Of a stretch of DNA of 64,000 nucleotides, positions 11,004 to 22,000 are shown piece after piece (within the stretch, counting starts at the first letter, position 1; the number at the start of each line of letters is the position of its first letter). The notes below the pieces were generated by a model. That model was not told the DNA's origin. It worked only from the letters and a program-made list of their open reading frames with translations, and did no database searches. The DNA is from Podocnemis expansa (taxonomy: Eukaryota; Chordata; Testudines; Podocnemididae), in contig ML682002.1 of the NCBI GenBank assembly GCA_007922195.1, forward strand, positions 372,001 to 436,000, read 5' to 3'. Both the position numbers and the translations under genes were made by a program.

Positions 11004-13052
11004 TAGGGTTACCAGATACCAAAGCATGGAAAGGAGGACAGGGAAGTACAAAAAGGAGGACTTTGGAGGACACACAAACATCCAGGGCCCCGACCAGACC
11101 CCCTTCATCCACCCAGCCACTGCCCCCCCCCCAATGCTTGCCCCATTGATCATCCAACTCCAGAGAAATCTGTCTAGCCTCTAGTTACTATGTGAGATGA
11201 ATTGGAAGAACAGCAGGTCAGGGATAGCAAATGAATGGCTTAAGTATTTTTTAATCTTCACATTAAAGTAACCAAAAAGCCAGCCACTTTAAGGGGTCAC
11301 AAAATTAAGTATTTAATATTTATATCAAGGTGCAAGGAGAATCACACTGCAGAACTCCTATCCAGATTGATATTTTTACATTATGAGTTGCAAATGGAAG
11401 CAAACCTCCAGTAAATTTAATGTAGTAATTATGGACAAGATTAAAATCAGTTTTAAGACAGTAAGTTCTTCTCAGAATTGACTCTCATTGTTTGACACAT
11501 GGAGGGGCAGGCCCTTGACTCCATGAAGTCTAGCTGAATTTGAGGTGTTGGCTTCTAAAGGAAAAGTAATCTCTGTTGGCAGTATTCTCCCCAACACATG
11601 GAATTAGAGGGCACGGGGAGATTTGGGGGCTGTTGGGGGTGCTCACTGATTTGATATAACACTGTTATGAGCTGACAACTGGGGGGGGGTGCAGGAGGGG
11701 TGTAAGGAAATCCCCATCTAGGCTCAGTTTTGAGCCTCACTGTGCAGTATTTAAAAAAAAAAAAAAAGACAGACAAGCTGTTTAAGTTTTACACCCACAG
11801 GCAAGGAGAAATCAGAAGTGAGAGCAGCTGGTTTTTATGTGCAGACCTGCCTGAAACAAACTTTTACATAACATGCACATTTCTAGACATATCCTGCTAT
11901 GTCCACCATAAAGCACAGATGGAGATGTATTTCTTTTATGACAGTTGACATTTTCTGTTTGCTTTTATGTGAAATACATGTCAAATGTGTGTGTGTGGGG
12001 GGGAGATAGAATTAGATGTTTTTGACTATCAAATGCTTCACACAAGACAACAGCACCTATTCTTAAATGCCATGATGTTTTTCCTAAATATACCAAAAGA
12101 AACTCTCCCTAAAAGTAAGAATAGAAAATATAAGCAAAAGGCAAAACCAAGCTGCTTGTTTTCTGTTATTTGATAAACTACTAACAAAGGGACAAATATT
12201 GAAATCCTTGCTCAGTCAAATTTCTCAGTGACTTCATTTTAAACTTCAGGATCTAGCCCAGCTCAGCACCTACTTTAGCATGTATAATACTTGCACATCA
12301 GTGCATCTTAATAAAATTTAAGGATCCATCTATAGTGGACTAATCTCATCTTGGAAAGGAGAAGCAAATTGAGAAAAGGAAAATCATATGCATTCAAACC
12401 TCCTCACAATCCAAAGTGAACTTTCCTTGACCTATAAACAAAAGATTTGTTACAAAAAGCCAATCCCCATTAGGAGGAATAAAGATCTGGCTTAGCTGAG
12501 CCTTAGAGAAAGAAACCTGCCCAGAAACTTTAAGCCAAGCAGGGTAGCAAAGCAGAAAGTGAAGCAGCAGCCACAGGGCACCACAGAGACCCCATCAAGC
12601 TGTAGAAAAGCCCCAGCCCCTCTGAAAAATCAGATCAAGCCTTCCCCAAAATCCAGGGGATAGGAGGTGAGCAGACCTGAGCTAGAGCCTGGAAAGAAGC
12701 AGGGGGGGTGAGGAGGGGGAAGCAAGGAGGCAAAGCGGAACCATGTCGCTGGCTGCAGCCATGTCCATCCCCGGCCAGCCAACCCTCTTCACTGCCTATT
12801 GGCATGTGGGGGCCAGCAATGGAGCATCTCCAAATTCCCAGCCCCACTAGGTACTGCAGCTGCTGGGCTGAGCAGCAGGGGAACACATTTGGGAGCTGTG
12901 GGCTGGTGCGCCCTTGTATTTTTACAGTGCTGCCCCAGGCGTCAGGCAAAAAGCTGGACAAATAGCACTTTTTCTGAAATGCCTGGAGGATGGAGGACAG
13001 CAGGGCCAAAAGGAGGACACGTCCTCCTTTTGCCAGACGTCTGGTAACGCTA
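11004..13052. mobile_element. Candidate 2-kb hAT-like element, or two inverted copies
   Basis: Left end tagggttaccagat and right end gtctggtaacgcta are inverted; flanks ccataggc (10996-11003) and ccgtaggc (13053-13060) match at 7 of 8. Both ends carry aaggaggac blocks in opposite orientation (11030-11075; 13008-13030). The interior is AT-rich, includes the repeat at 11530-11760 and encodes nothing recognisable. It could be one element with an unrelated filler or two separate insertions. Confidence 0.5.
11530..11760. repeat. Unclassified interspersed repeat fragment
   Basis: ggtgctcactgatttgatat then aacactgttatgagctgac, followed by gggggggtgcaggagggg and gtaaggaaatcccc. The same order appears at 53640-53800 and in part at 20-110. 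Followed by an A run (11753-11767). Confidence 0.55.
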
Positions 13053-13060
13053 CCGTAGGC

Positions 13061-15043
13061 TGATAGGCAGAAAGGAGAAATTTTACTGACACAAAAACAT
13101 TACTTTGAATGTAAGGTTTCAAAATCAAAGTCTTGATTTTCTTGTTGTACACCAAATTACGTTACACATTGTGTTAACACCTTTTTACAAAAGGAAAGAG
13201 AGGGCATTAGACGTTTAAAACAAGACAAGCAAATCTTCATTTTGAATGATTTTCCTTATTCTCCTCCTTTCTTTTAAAAGATGTCTTTAAAAGCAAAAAA
13301 CCTGAATACTCTCCAACAGTGTATCAGATTTTGTTGCTGGCAGAAATAGTCACCTTCAAATGGTGGCTCTCCTGTTTGGTTTTTAGAGGAATCAGTTTTA
13401 GACTCTTAATGACAAAACATGATGAAAGGTGGAGAGGGAAATGGATAGGAGAATGTAATGTCTGTTTCTAATGCTTCCAGTTGTTTTGCTGGAAGACCAT
13501 GTGGTGCAAATCAATCAGTCCTTCTCGGATCGTGGTTTTACTCCACTGGTCCTGAAAAATATGGTACTAAGTTGTTCCCGTTTTCCTCTTGAATGCTTAT
13601 GACTAGCATATCTTTCACTGCTGATTGGGCTGCTAGGTTTCACTTTTTTTCCTTGTGAAAAGGAATGCATCAAAGCATTTCAAATCAGTATTGCACCTAA
13701 GCGAGTGTGAAGTACTCAGAAAAACAATGCGTGCTGAGTGACAAGTGCATCTGATGAACACAGACCAATCAAAACAACTGCCTAATGATCTAATGGTATA
13801 GACAGTCTTCCTTTCATCTTAACATTTTCTTTTGATGGCTTGGTTGTGGGTTTTGCTAGGCAGACATTTAGAAGTCATGCATTTTACATTAACAAAAAGG
13901 AAGTCTGCTTAGAAGCAAGAGAAAGTTATGGATTTTGCAAGTGTGGTTCTTGACATCTTACAGTGGAAATCAAAATAATTGTCATCTTTCAAGTCTACTG
14001 CTAGTGTTACCCTTTGCAAGGTGGTTTGGAAAATAAGTTTTCCTTCATACATGCCCTGTTCACATCATTCCTCTAATTTTCTTTGATAACAAGTTGTATC
14101 TCATATTTGTGGGTCCAGCTGACTTTATGTACCTCTCACTCACTTTGAATGGTGTAAGATTTTAGCCTTTAGCAGAGTTCACTACAACAGTTTGAAGATT
14201 GTGATGGTAGCCTTTTGTTGCATGTAGTATGTTTTATATTGGGTTTTTACAATTTCTGTATTTTTTGTTTTATTTTTGGTTAATATCCATTGATGGCTGA
14301 TATGAAAGCTCTTTTCATGTTTGTAATGGGGAAGAACCAATTTCCCTGAGGGCTGGTCTACACTGTGTACTTTTACTATGTCTGAACACTGTTGTCAAGA
14401 ATTAACTTGTCACATACTGTTCACTGTGACTTGGCACGATCTAGGATAACTTGCGTCCTACACTTTAACTGCTGCTAAAACTCTAGGCCTTTAACTAAGA
14501 TGAATATTCAAATAGTCTTAAAACATGGAAAAATTTATAATTAGTGAGAGTTGTCAAATGAAGCTATGGACTTCATGGGAGGCTAAAAAGGCAGGGAAGC
14601 CTGGAAAGAGCAGATGCTCATCATAATGGTGCTGAGACTTAAAGGACCAGCTCAGTAAACTCAGCTGTGGTTTTAATTCCTTCATGAGTTTCTTCTACCT
14701 CACTGTGTGTGTGTGTGTGGTGGTGGTGGGGGGCTTCAAAAAAAAAAACAGGAAAAGTAGGAGCACAGAGTTTGCAATAATATGAGAAAATAAATGTCAT
14801 GCTACCTAACTTTTAAAAGATATGACGCTCTGTACTCTTGTATGTATGCTTTCCTTGCCTACCATGGTGACGCTGGCTCACTTCTTAAAATTGTGTGCAG
14901 TAAAACAATTCTAATTATTATTTGTTAGCAGTCTGTATTAAGAGTGAAATCCAGGTCCCTGTCACAGTATTCCTGTGATACAAATTCTGTGGCTAGGCTC
15001 CCTGGTTTCTGCAGCACAGTGGTTTGTCAGATTGAAAATTCTC
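13061..15043. other. Non-coding stretch
   Basis: Unique-looking AT-rich sequence with a TG/GGT simple repeat at 14703-14732 and a short ggctggtctacactgtgta fragment near 14346 resembling the end of a reptile MITE. No exon recognised. Confidence 0.5.
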
Positions 15044-15710
15044 TCAAAAGAACCCCAAGGAGTTCTGTGGCACTCAAAGACTAACAAATAATTATTGCAT
15101 GAGCTTTCATGAGGAACAGCATGCAGAGGGAGATGTTGTCAAATCAGCTGTTGTAATGACAGAAAAATCCAATGTCCCTATTAAGTCATGAAGCAAGGCA
15201 ACTGAATTCACACACACATTCGATCTCAGAAGTTTCTCTTTGAAGCCTTGATTTAGTATTCGTCTATGTGAGCACAGCAATTAGCAAACCATTCATGGAG
15301 TGATCAGGAAGATTGAAATGCTGACCCAACTGGTTTTAGAGTGTTGTCCTTTCTGAGTCAGATTTGTGCCCTTTTAGTCTTTTGAGCAGAGGCTGTCCTG
15401 TTTGTCCAGTCTTCCTGATCACTCTAGGTAACTCACCTCATCTCCCTCTGTATACTGTTCCCCAGTGTTTTGAATCTTTACAACAGCTTTCATTTGCTTT
15501 TACAGTGTGATCTGTTCCCATGATTTACACTCCCTGCATTTATTTCCTCCCATTCTGTAAGTTTCCCCCATCTTCAAAGTATCTGACAAAGTGGGATTTT
15601 TCTCCCACAAAAGCTCATGCAATAAATATATTTGTTAGTCAAGTGCCACAGGACTCCTTGTTTGTTTGTTTTGCTGACCTAGACTAACACAGCTGCCCAT
15701 TTGGATCTTG
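15044..15710 (+). mobile_element. Fold-back retroposon, near full length
   Basis: Left arm ccaaggagttctgtggcac with attgcatgagctttcatgag, middle matching the copies at 5008 and 6358, right arm in inverse order: plus-strand hammerhead-like segment 15579-15620, then ttgttagtc, ccacaggactccttg, agactaacacagctgcccat. Weak direct flanks (aaattctc at 15036-15043 and 15712-15719). About 200 bases of other sequence lie between the arms (15210-15420). Confidence 0.65.
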
Positions 15711-15719
15711 GAAATTCTC

Positions 15720-18018
15720 CATAAGGTTTATGTAAATGTTAGAGAGCAGAGGGTTTTTCTGAATGAAATACATAATTTATTTTGTGCTTATGCTATTATC
15801 ATTATTATTATTATTTATTAGTGAGAGTCTTGCTGTAGCACCAAAGTTAAAGCTGTTTTGAGTCTCAGCCACATAAATCAGCATTTTAACCTCTTTTGTT
15901 TAGTTATTAAAGGTCATGGATTATTCTTCCCTTTCCTGTCCATATAATCTGATCTCTTTCAGCCTTGCTTCCTGTCTGCATCATTCTCTTCCTTTCCATG
16001 CAGTGAGCCACTAAATTGATGCCTTCCTTGCTTGTTTTTTAGGCCTCTTCATCCCTTACTATTTACTCACCGTATAAAGTTTAAATTGCCTTTTGCTTCC
16101 TTCAGAACTCCACCCTGCACCATGACCAGCCTCAGCACAAATGCCTTTAAGACCCTTTTATTTCTCATTTTTATTCCTTTTTGTTTTTTCTTTGCTGTCA
16201 CCTATGCATGCAATGACCTCTCAGGCCCAGTGGGCAAGTCCTGATCCTCTTCTTCAGTCCTTGCTCTGGCAAGAAGCACTTCTTCTGTGATCTCCACAAA
16301 TGTTCTCCACGTGTTTATTCTACTGCTAGAGGAGGAAAGAATGAGTTCAGGAAAAGAAAACAAATATTTAAGAGTGCATTCTCCTCTGGATCTTTCAGTG
16401 CATTATGTCTTTTATTTTTCCTGGGGTAGTAAGATGTTCGGCGCAGGGTCTGTCTTTATATCTGTGTTCTGTACATCATCAGCCAGATTATGGGAGGTAA
16501 CTAAAGTGGGTGATCTCTTCCATCACCAGCTTCTAGGATCTTATTGGGTAATGGGCAGCGCATTATACATATGTAAGAGTCAAAAGTTGACATTCCCTCT
16601 CCACCCTCTCTCCACCAAATCCCTGAAATGCTAGGCTACAAAATTGGACTTTGCCTAGAGAACTTAACATTGACTGATTTTTGATCCTAACAATTAGATC
16701 GCTGTGTCAGAATTGGCTATGTAGTAAATAGAAGAGTTGGATTTAATGTTGCTGCTGATGATGATAATGAGACAGAGAGACTGGCACCCCACTAGATGTC
16801 ACAGCGTGAGGCTGTTAAATCACTGGGCATAATCCAGAACTGTGTAGCAAAGAAATGGCATAGCCCTCAGTACGAGTGAATTATTAGCTGACTGTGTGAA
16901 GTGCATTTGATGATTCTCTTGCAGGGGATTTGATGCAAATTAAAGTTGCTGCCACCAAAGTAACTCCTTATTTTTCTTGTTTAATAGTTTCAGGGCTAAG
17001 GGCTAATTCCTAGATTTTCTTCTAAAATGTGTGGTGGTCTGATCATCATTTTGGAAATCTCTTTTCTCAAGTCATTAGAAATTAGGCCAAGTCAATTAGG
17101 AGAAGGAAAATGAAACTTTTAGACTTTGCCATACACTGACATGGTAATCACCACACAAATTTATAACATTGATATATTTTAAGTTAATTGCCCTACTCTG
17201 GTTTCCCAATAAATACTTGATCTAACTTTGTCTTAGATGGTAAAGTGGTTGTAGCAGTGACCATGTTTTTGAAGAAGGGTGATTTTTCAACCTTAATGTC
17301 TTTGAAATACTCTGTTGCAGTATACCTAGCACAAGATCCAAAAATATCTTTGAAGTTAAATATTCCTTTCCATATTTCTATATGTACACACCAGTCTCAA
17401 GAAAACACCTGGTTTGACCCACACATTTAACACAGAGACAAGTATGCTTTTCATAATTCCGAGTCTTTTGGTATAAAAATAATCTGTTTTAAATGACGAA
17501 GTGCAGCACTGATTCATGGTTGAGGTGGTTAAATAGTGGGGGGAAAAAAGCATGGAAGGGAAAAGGCAGAGTTGTACTTCAGGTATATTTTTCATATAGA
17601 TGTTACAAGGGGTGGAAGTAAATAGTCAGGTCTGATTCATCCTTCTCTTAACCTTGAAGCAAAGTTCTGTAACTTGAGGTATACCGTAGGTATTCAGTTG
17701 CACCGAGGCCCAGCCTCTAAGTTTTCACATATCCTTAGAACACACAAAAGTTGTTTTTTGCAGTTTTGAGGCTGCAGAATGAATCTGTATTTGCAGCCAC
17801 AAAGTTAGGGGTGGCACTCCCCTGCTCAGTCATAGGCCTGCCAGCGGGGGCTAGCCCCTGGCTCTTCTTCTGAAACTGATGCAAATAGAGAGCAAGAGCT
17901 AGTCGAGCTACTGTATTTTACAAAGGTGCTTTGCACAAATCATTGTAATTTGCTGCATAATCTTACAGGATCTGGTTATGTCCCTGTCTGTCAGAGGGAA
18001 GACTCTAATTTCAGTCTA
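15720..18018. other. Non-coding stretch
   Basis: AT-rich, with an ATT simple repeat at 15795-15820. No exon, TIR pair or LINE motif identified. Small open frames at 16032-16634 have no coding character beyond length. Confidence 0.5.
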
Positions 18019-18150
18019 ACTCTGATTTCAAGTGTCTGACTAAGTGGGATTATTTCCCACAAAAACTCATGCAATAAATAATTTGTTAGTCTTTAAAAGT
18101 GCTGGCAGAATCCTCGTTTGTTTGTTGTTTTTTTTTTTTTTTTTTTTTTC
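18019..18150 (+). mobile_element. Fold-back retroposon, right-arm fragment
   Basis: Plus-strand hammerhead-like segment (18034-18073: tctgactaagtgggatt, cccacaaaaactcatgc), then aataatttgttagtcttta and a decayed actcctt box, ending in a T run of about 22 (18128-18149). Confidence 0.7.
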
Positions 18151-18796
18151 ACCCAGTAAGGAATCACCTGTAGTGCTTTAAAATGTGTCTCATACTATTT
18201 TATTTGTGATGGTGTTGGTATTAAATTGTGTTGTAATGTACAAATATAGTTTGTTCTTTTGAAGGATTGCGTTAAAGAAATAAAATGAAATTTTGTGAAA
18301 TCCATGATAGACTTGAGGAGTTGTGGCGATATTTTCCTTTATGTTCTTGTCTAAGAAAACTTTAAAGCAAAATGGAATTTTTTTGGTTCTCTTCTTAACA
18401 AGTGAAAGGAGGAAAGTGCTGATGTTAATTTTGGCAGTATTGCTTGTCAAAGAACAATCATTGTTACAGTTAAACTTGAATCATGAATAGATTAAAATTA
18501 GGGACCTGATGCTGTGACTTTTGAAGACAGATCTGTTGATTGTAGTAAGTTTGGGATGAGGCCACGGAAGGGAAAATGAAGCAAGTAGGAAGAAGACAAA
18601 GTTTATTCTTGTCACAATAATTAGAGCAGAATGGCAAGTATGGGTAAATACGTTAAAAAGAACAATAAATATATCTACATATTCTCTATATAATAAATTT
18701 ATATAAATGTATGAGTATCTAACCATTTTTATTTGTCTAAAATTTGTTTTATTTATTTAAATTATATCTACATGTTGTACATATTTTTGTTTTTAG

Positions 18797-19073
18797 ATTG
18801 CTCAGAAAAAAGTGAAAAACATTCCTCCCCTTGATCCAGAAATTCTTTCAGTTTTTGTGCCCCCTTTTATCAGCAAAGAGGAGAGTCAAGCAACTAATTT
18901 AAACAGCAATAACTTCAATAAGACAAAACGACGTTCTTTCCGGAAAAAGAAAGACCGCCCCAAGATTGAAAATGTGAAAAATCCAAATGGGGATCAGAAA
19001 ACACCTGAAACTGAAGATATTAGTGTTCCAAAAGATATTGATTTTATTGCTTTGCCACAGCTATGCTTCCCAG
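18797..19073 (+). CDS. DENND3: DENND3 exon: N-terminal segment before uDENN
   Basis: Acceptor ttgtttttag, donor gtaatg; enters in phase 0 and ends after one base of a Gly codon. It encodes residues 1-92 of the fragment: [20 protein letters not shown], then a polar, very basic stretch ([14 protein letters not shown]) and the start of uDENN ([12 protein letters not shown]). The basic patch lies just before the DENN module. A continuation past the donor into VVFI is intron read-through. Confidence 0.92.
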
Positions 19074-22000
19074 GTAATGTGGTTTTCATTTAAAACTGTT
19101 AAGTAAGAAATATTGTTATGCATTTGATGACCTACGATAATGTAATCACAAACTCTAACTGCATTGGGGCTGTGCATGGACATTGACATGTTAATTTTTT
19201 TTATTATTATTATTTGTATTGCTGTTGAACCACATAGCCCTAGCCGTGGAGCAGCACTCCATTGTGCCAGGGGCTGTACAAGTACACAATAAAGAGGTGG
19301 TATGCCCAGTACAGCTTATCATTAAATTTCTTCTTTCCTATATTAAAGAGAAATTTTTAAGGCTGTCTTCTCTACCCATCTCTTCTCTGTCTTTAGATTA
19401 ATATTTTCCATCTAAATATGAATGAATACTTTACCCCCCACTCAAATATACTATGTGTTAAGTTTCCCCAAAAGTACAAACGGTTACCCACAAGCCTCTT
19501 TTTTTTTTTTTTTTAAGTCCATCGGCTGTGCTTTGGGATGTCAAATACAAAATGAGCTGTGTAGTGTTTTTACTTCAGTGAAGTTTGTATATGGCTTACA
19601 GATATAGACGAATTTCAGTTCTAGTGACTATTGTAGGTGTGCTGTGATCCTTTAAAATGAAGCATTAGCAATGGAAGTAAAATAGCAACTCCATAAAAGG
19701 TGTCATAACCATAGCAATACAAGCAGCACTATACAACAGCTGTTTTTCAGTAATGTGCGTTTTGAATAGTACTTGTCTTATTTGCAGGAGGACTTCAAAT
19801 AACATCTGAATTAAAAGAAGATCACATTCATTTTCTAGTCTTCACAGATGTTTGTGGTAACAGAACGTATGGTGCTGTTGCACAGTATTACCAACCTATG
19901 CAAGTATGGCTTTTTAATTTACACTTTATGAAAGCTTATTTAAATGTTACATAATACATTTTGATATTATTTGTTAGATGTATTTATAGTTTAATATACC
20001 AACCTGGAACAACTGCTTTAAGAAAAGTACTCTTAATTTAATAAGATACTGTGCCCATATACTCAAACACAGTTCTGATAGAATTCAATAGGAACTGTGC
20101 TAGTGTACCTGATTGTTTGTTTGGCATTAAGCATGTTATTAGGTGTATTAATGTTTGTGACTGAGTATTTTAGTGTTTTCTGTGAGATGTTCTTAGCTCA
20201 AATAATTTGCTCTTACCATGTAGATCTAGTCTTTGTACACTGAGATTTTCAAAAGGAGTCTGAGGGAGTTAGCTATCCAAGGGGAAATGAGCGTCTGATT
20301 TGCTTGGGTTCCCTCCAAAACACTAGTCATAATTTCTTGAGTAACTTCACAACATTAATTTGTAGCTTTCTTGTAGGATGGATGTAACTCTTTAAATGGA
20401 CAGCCCTACTGGGAATCAATGCAGAGTGCTAAAGCTTTTGGGTGTTTCGTACCGTTTGCTATTTGTGTCATATCCAGATATCCATATTTTAATGCCTTCA
20501 AAGATTGTCTGTCTTGGTAAGTATTATATCTTTCTGTTATGTCATTTATGCCTCTTCTGCCAAAATATTTACAAGTCAGTCCTTTTATAGATGAATTTCC
20601 AAAAATGGACAGTGTAATTTGAATGTTCAAGTGACAATAAAACTGGAGCTGGTTAATAAGTGATTACATCATGAGGTAGAGGAAAAAAAAAGTTAAAATA
20701 AAAGCCACCTGGATATTAACAATATAGAAGTGTAGTTTCAAAGAAATTGTAGTTGTCACTTGGTGTTCTTTGAGATTTTTACACAGCAGTAGAAAATTAG
20801 TATATGCAGGTAATAGATTTCTCATGTAGCTTCTTTAGATTTTTCCTGAAAAATCCCAGATCCTGTGGGTTTGTCTGTATGGGGAAAAATAATTTTAAAA
20901 AACTTCATTGTGAACAGACTGTTTTTACAAAGAGCAAAAATAAACTTGCCTGTAACTGGTTAGACATAGCTTGCATTAAACTCATTTAGCCACTTCACAT
21001 GAGGGAAGGAATTACTGATTACTTGGCTTTCTGATAGCCAACAGACAAATTAGAAGGAGAGAATTTTCAGCTCCTGAATCACACCATTTTGAAGGCCTAG
21101 AACTGAGAAGAATAATTTACATCAGGGATAGGCAACCCCCGGCATGCATGCCGGCAGCGGCAGCCGAGCCCATTCAGAGCAGCACATGGCACACACTATG
21201 GTGCTACAGAAATTGCCACTCTTGCCACCAAAAGCCACTCTGGGTGGCTTCCTTCAGGTGCAGCTGGGACACAGGGGGTCCCCTCATGCCTATGCCTCCA
21301 TGTGACACAGAAAAAGCTGCCCAGAGTGACTCCTATCTATAGTGCAGTGCTTCCCAAAGGAACCACTCCTCCGGCCATGACTGCTGCTGAATTTTCAGGC
21401 AGCCACCACATTTCTTTCAGCAGAGGGGGCCACCAGCACCAGCTGAGGGTCGGGGAGGAAGTACAAGCACAGGGGTCAGCAAAGGTTGCTGACCCCGATT
21501 TACATTCTAGATCCATATCTTTAAAATAATTCAAACGTAAATGTGGGTCAAGCACTGGGCTGAACCTTCAGGAGCTGCTCTTTGACTACTGTAGTGCTTT
21601 AGTACAATGTTTCTCAACCTTTAGTAGGCCAGGAATACCTAACGGTATTAATTACTTATGCGGAATACCTGATGCAAACATTCTTGTATAAGCTGGTAAT
21701 GGTGGCAGGAGATTTACAATGCCTCAGTCACAGCAAAGCTTTCAGGAGTGCGTCAGCACCTGCCATCATGCGCCTGGAAGCTTTGCTGCGACTGAGGCAT
21801 TAAATTGCTTCTTCTCCTTGCCCACTCAGTCCCCACTGTGGGGAGCGGTAAGGGTGGGTCACGGAACACATGAACGATGTCTGAGGAGCACCAGTTTTCT
21901 GCAGAAAAACGGTTGAGAAACACTGCTTTCGTGCAGGGGTCGGCAGCCCCCAGCACCTGTGCCAAAAACGGCACAGCGGCCAAGCCTCAGTGGCACACTG

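Noticed and set aside
10667..11157. Overlapping glycine- and proline-rich open frames on both strands
   Set aside because: Produced by G and C runs; composition on both strands mirrors itself and no domain is visible.
1..18796. First coding exon of DENND3
   Set aside because: No segment with a start codon, matching phase and a recognisable N-terminal protein could be picked out; it is probably upstream of the window or too short to see by eye.
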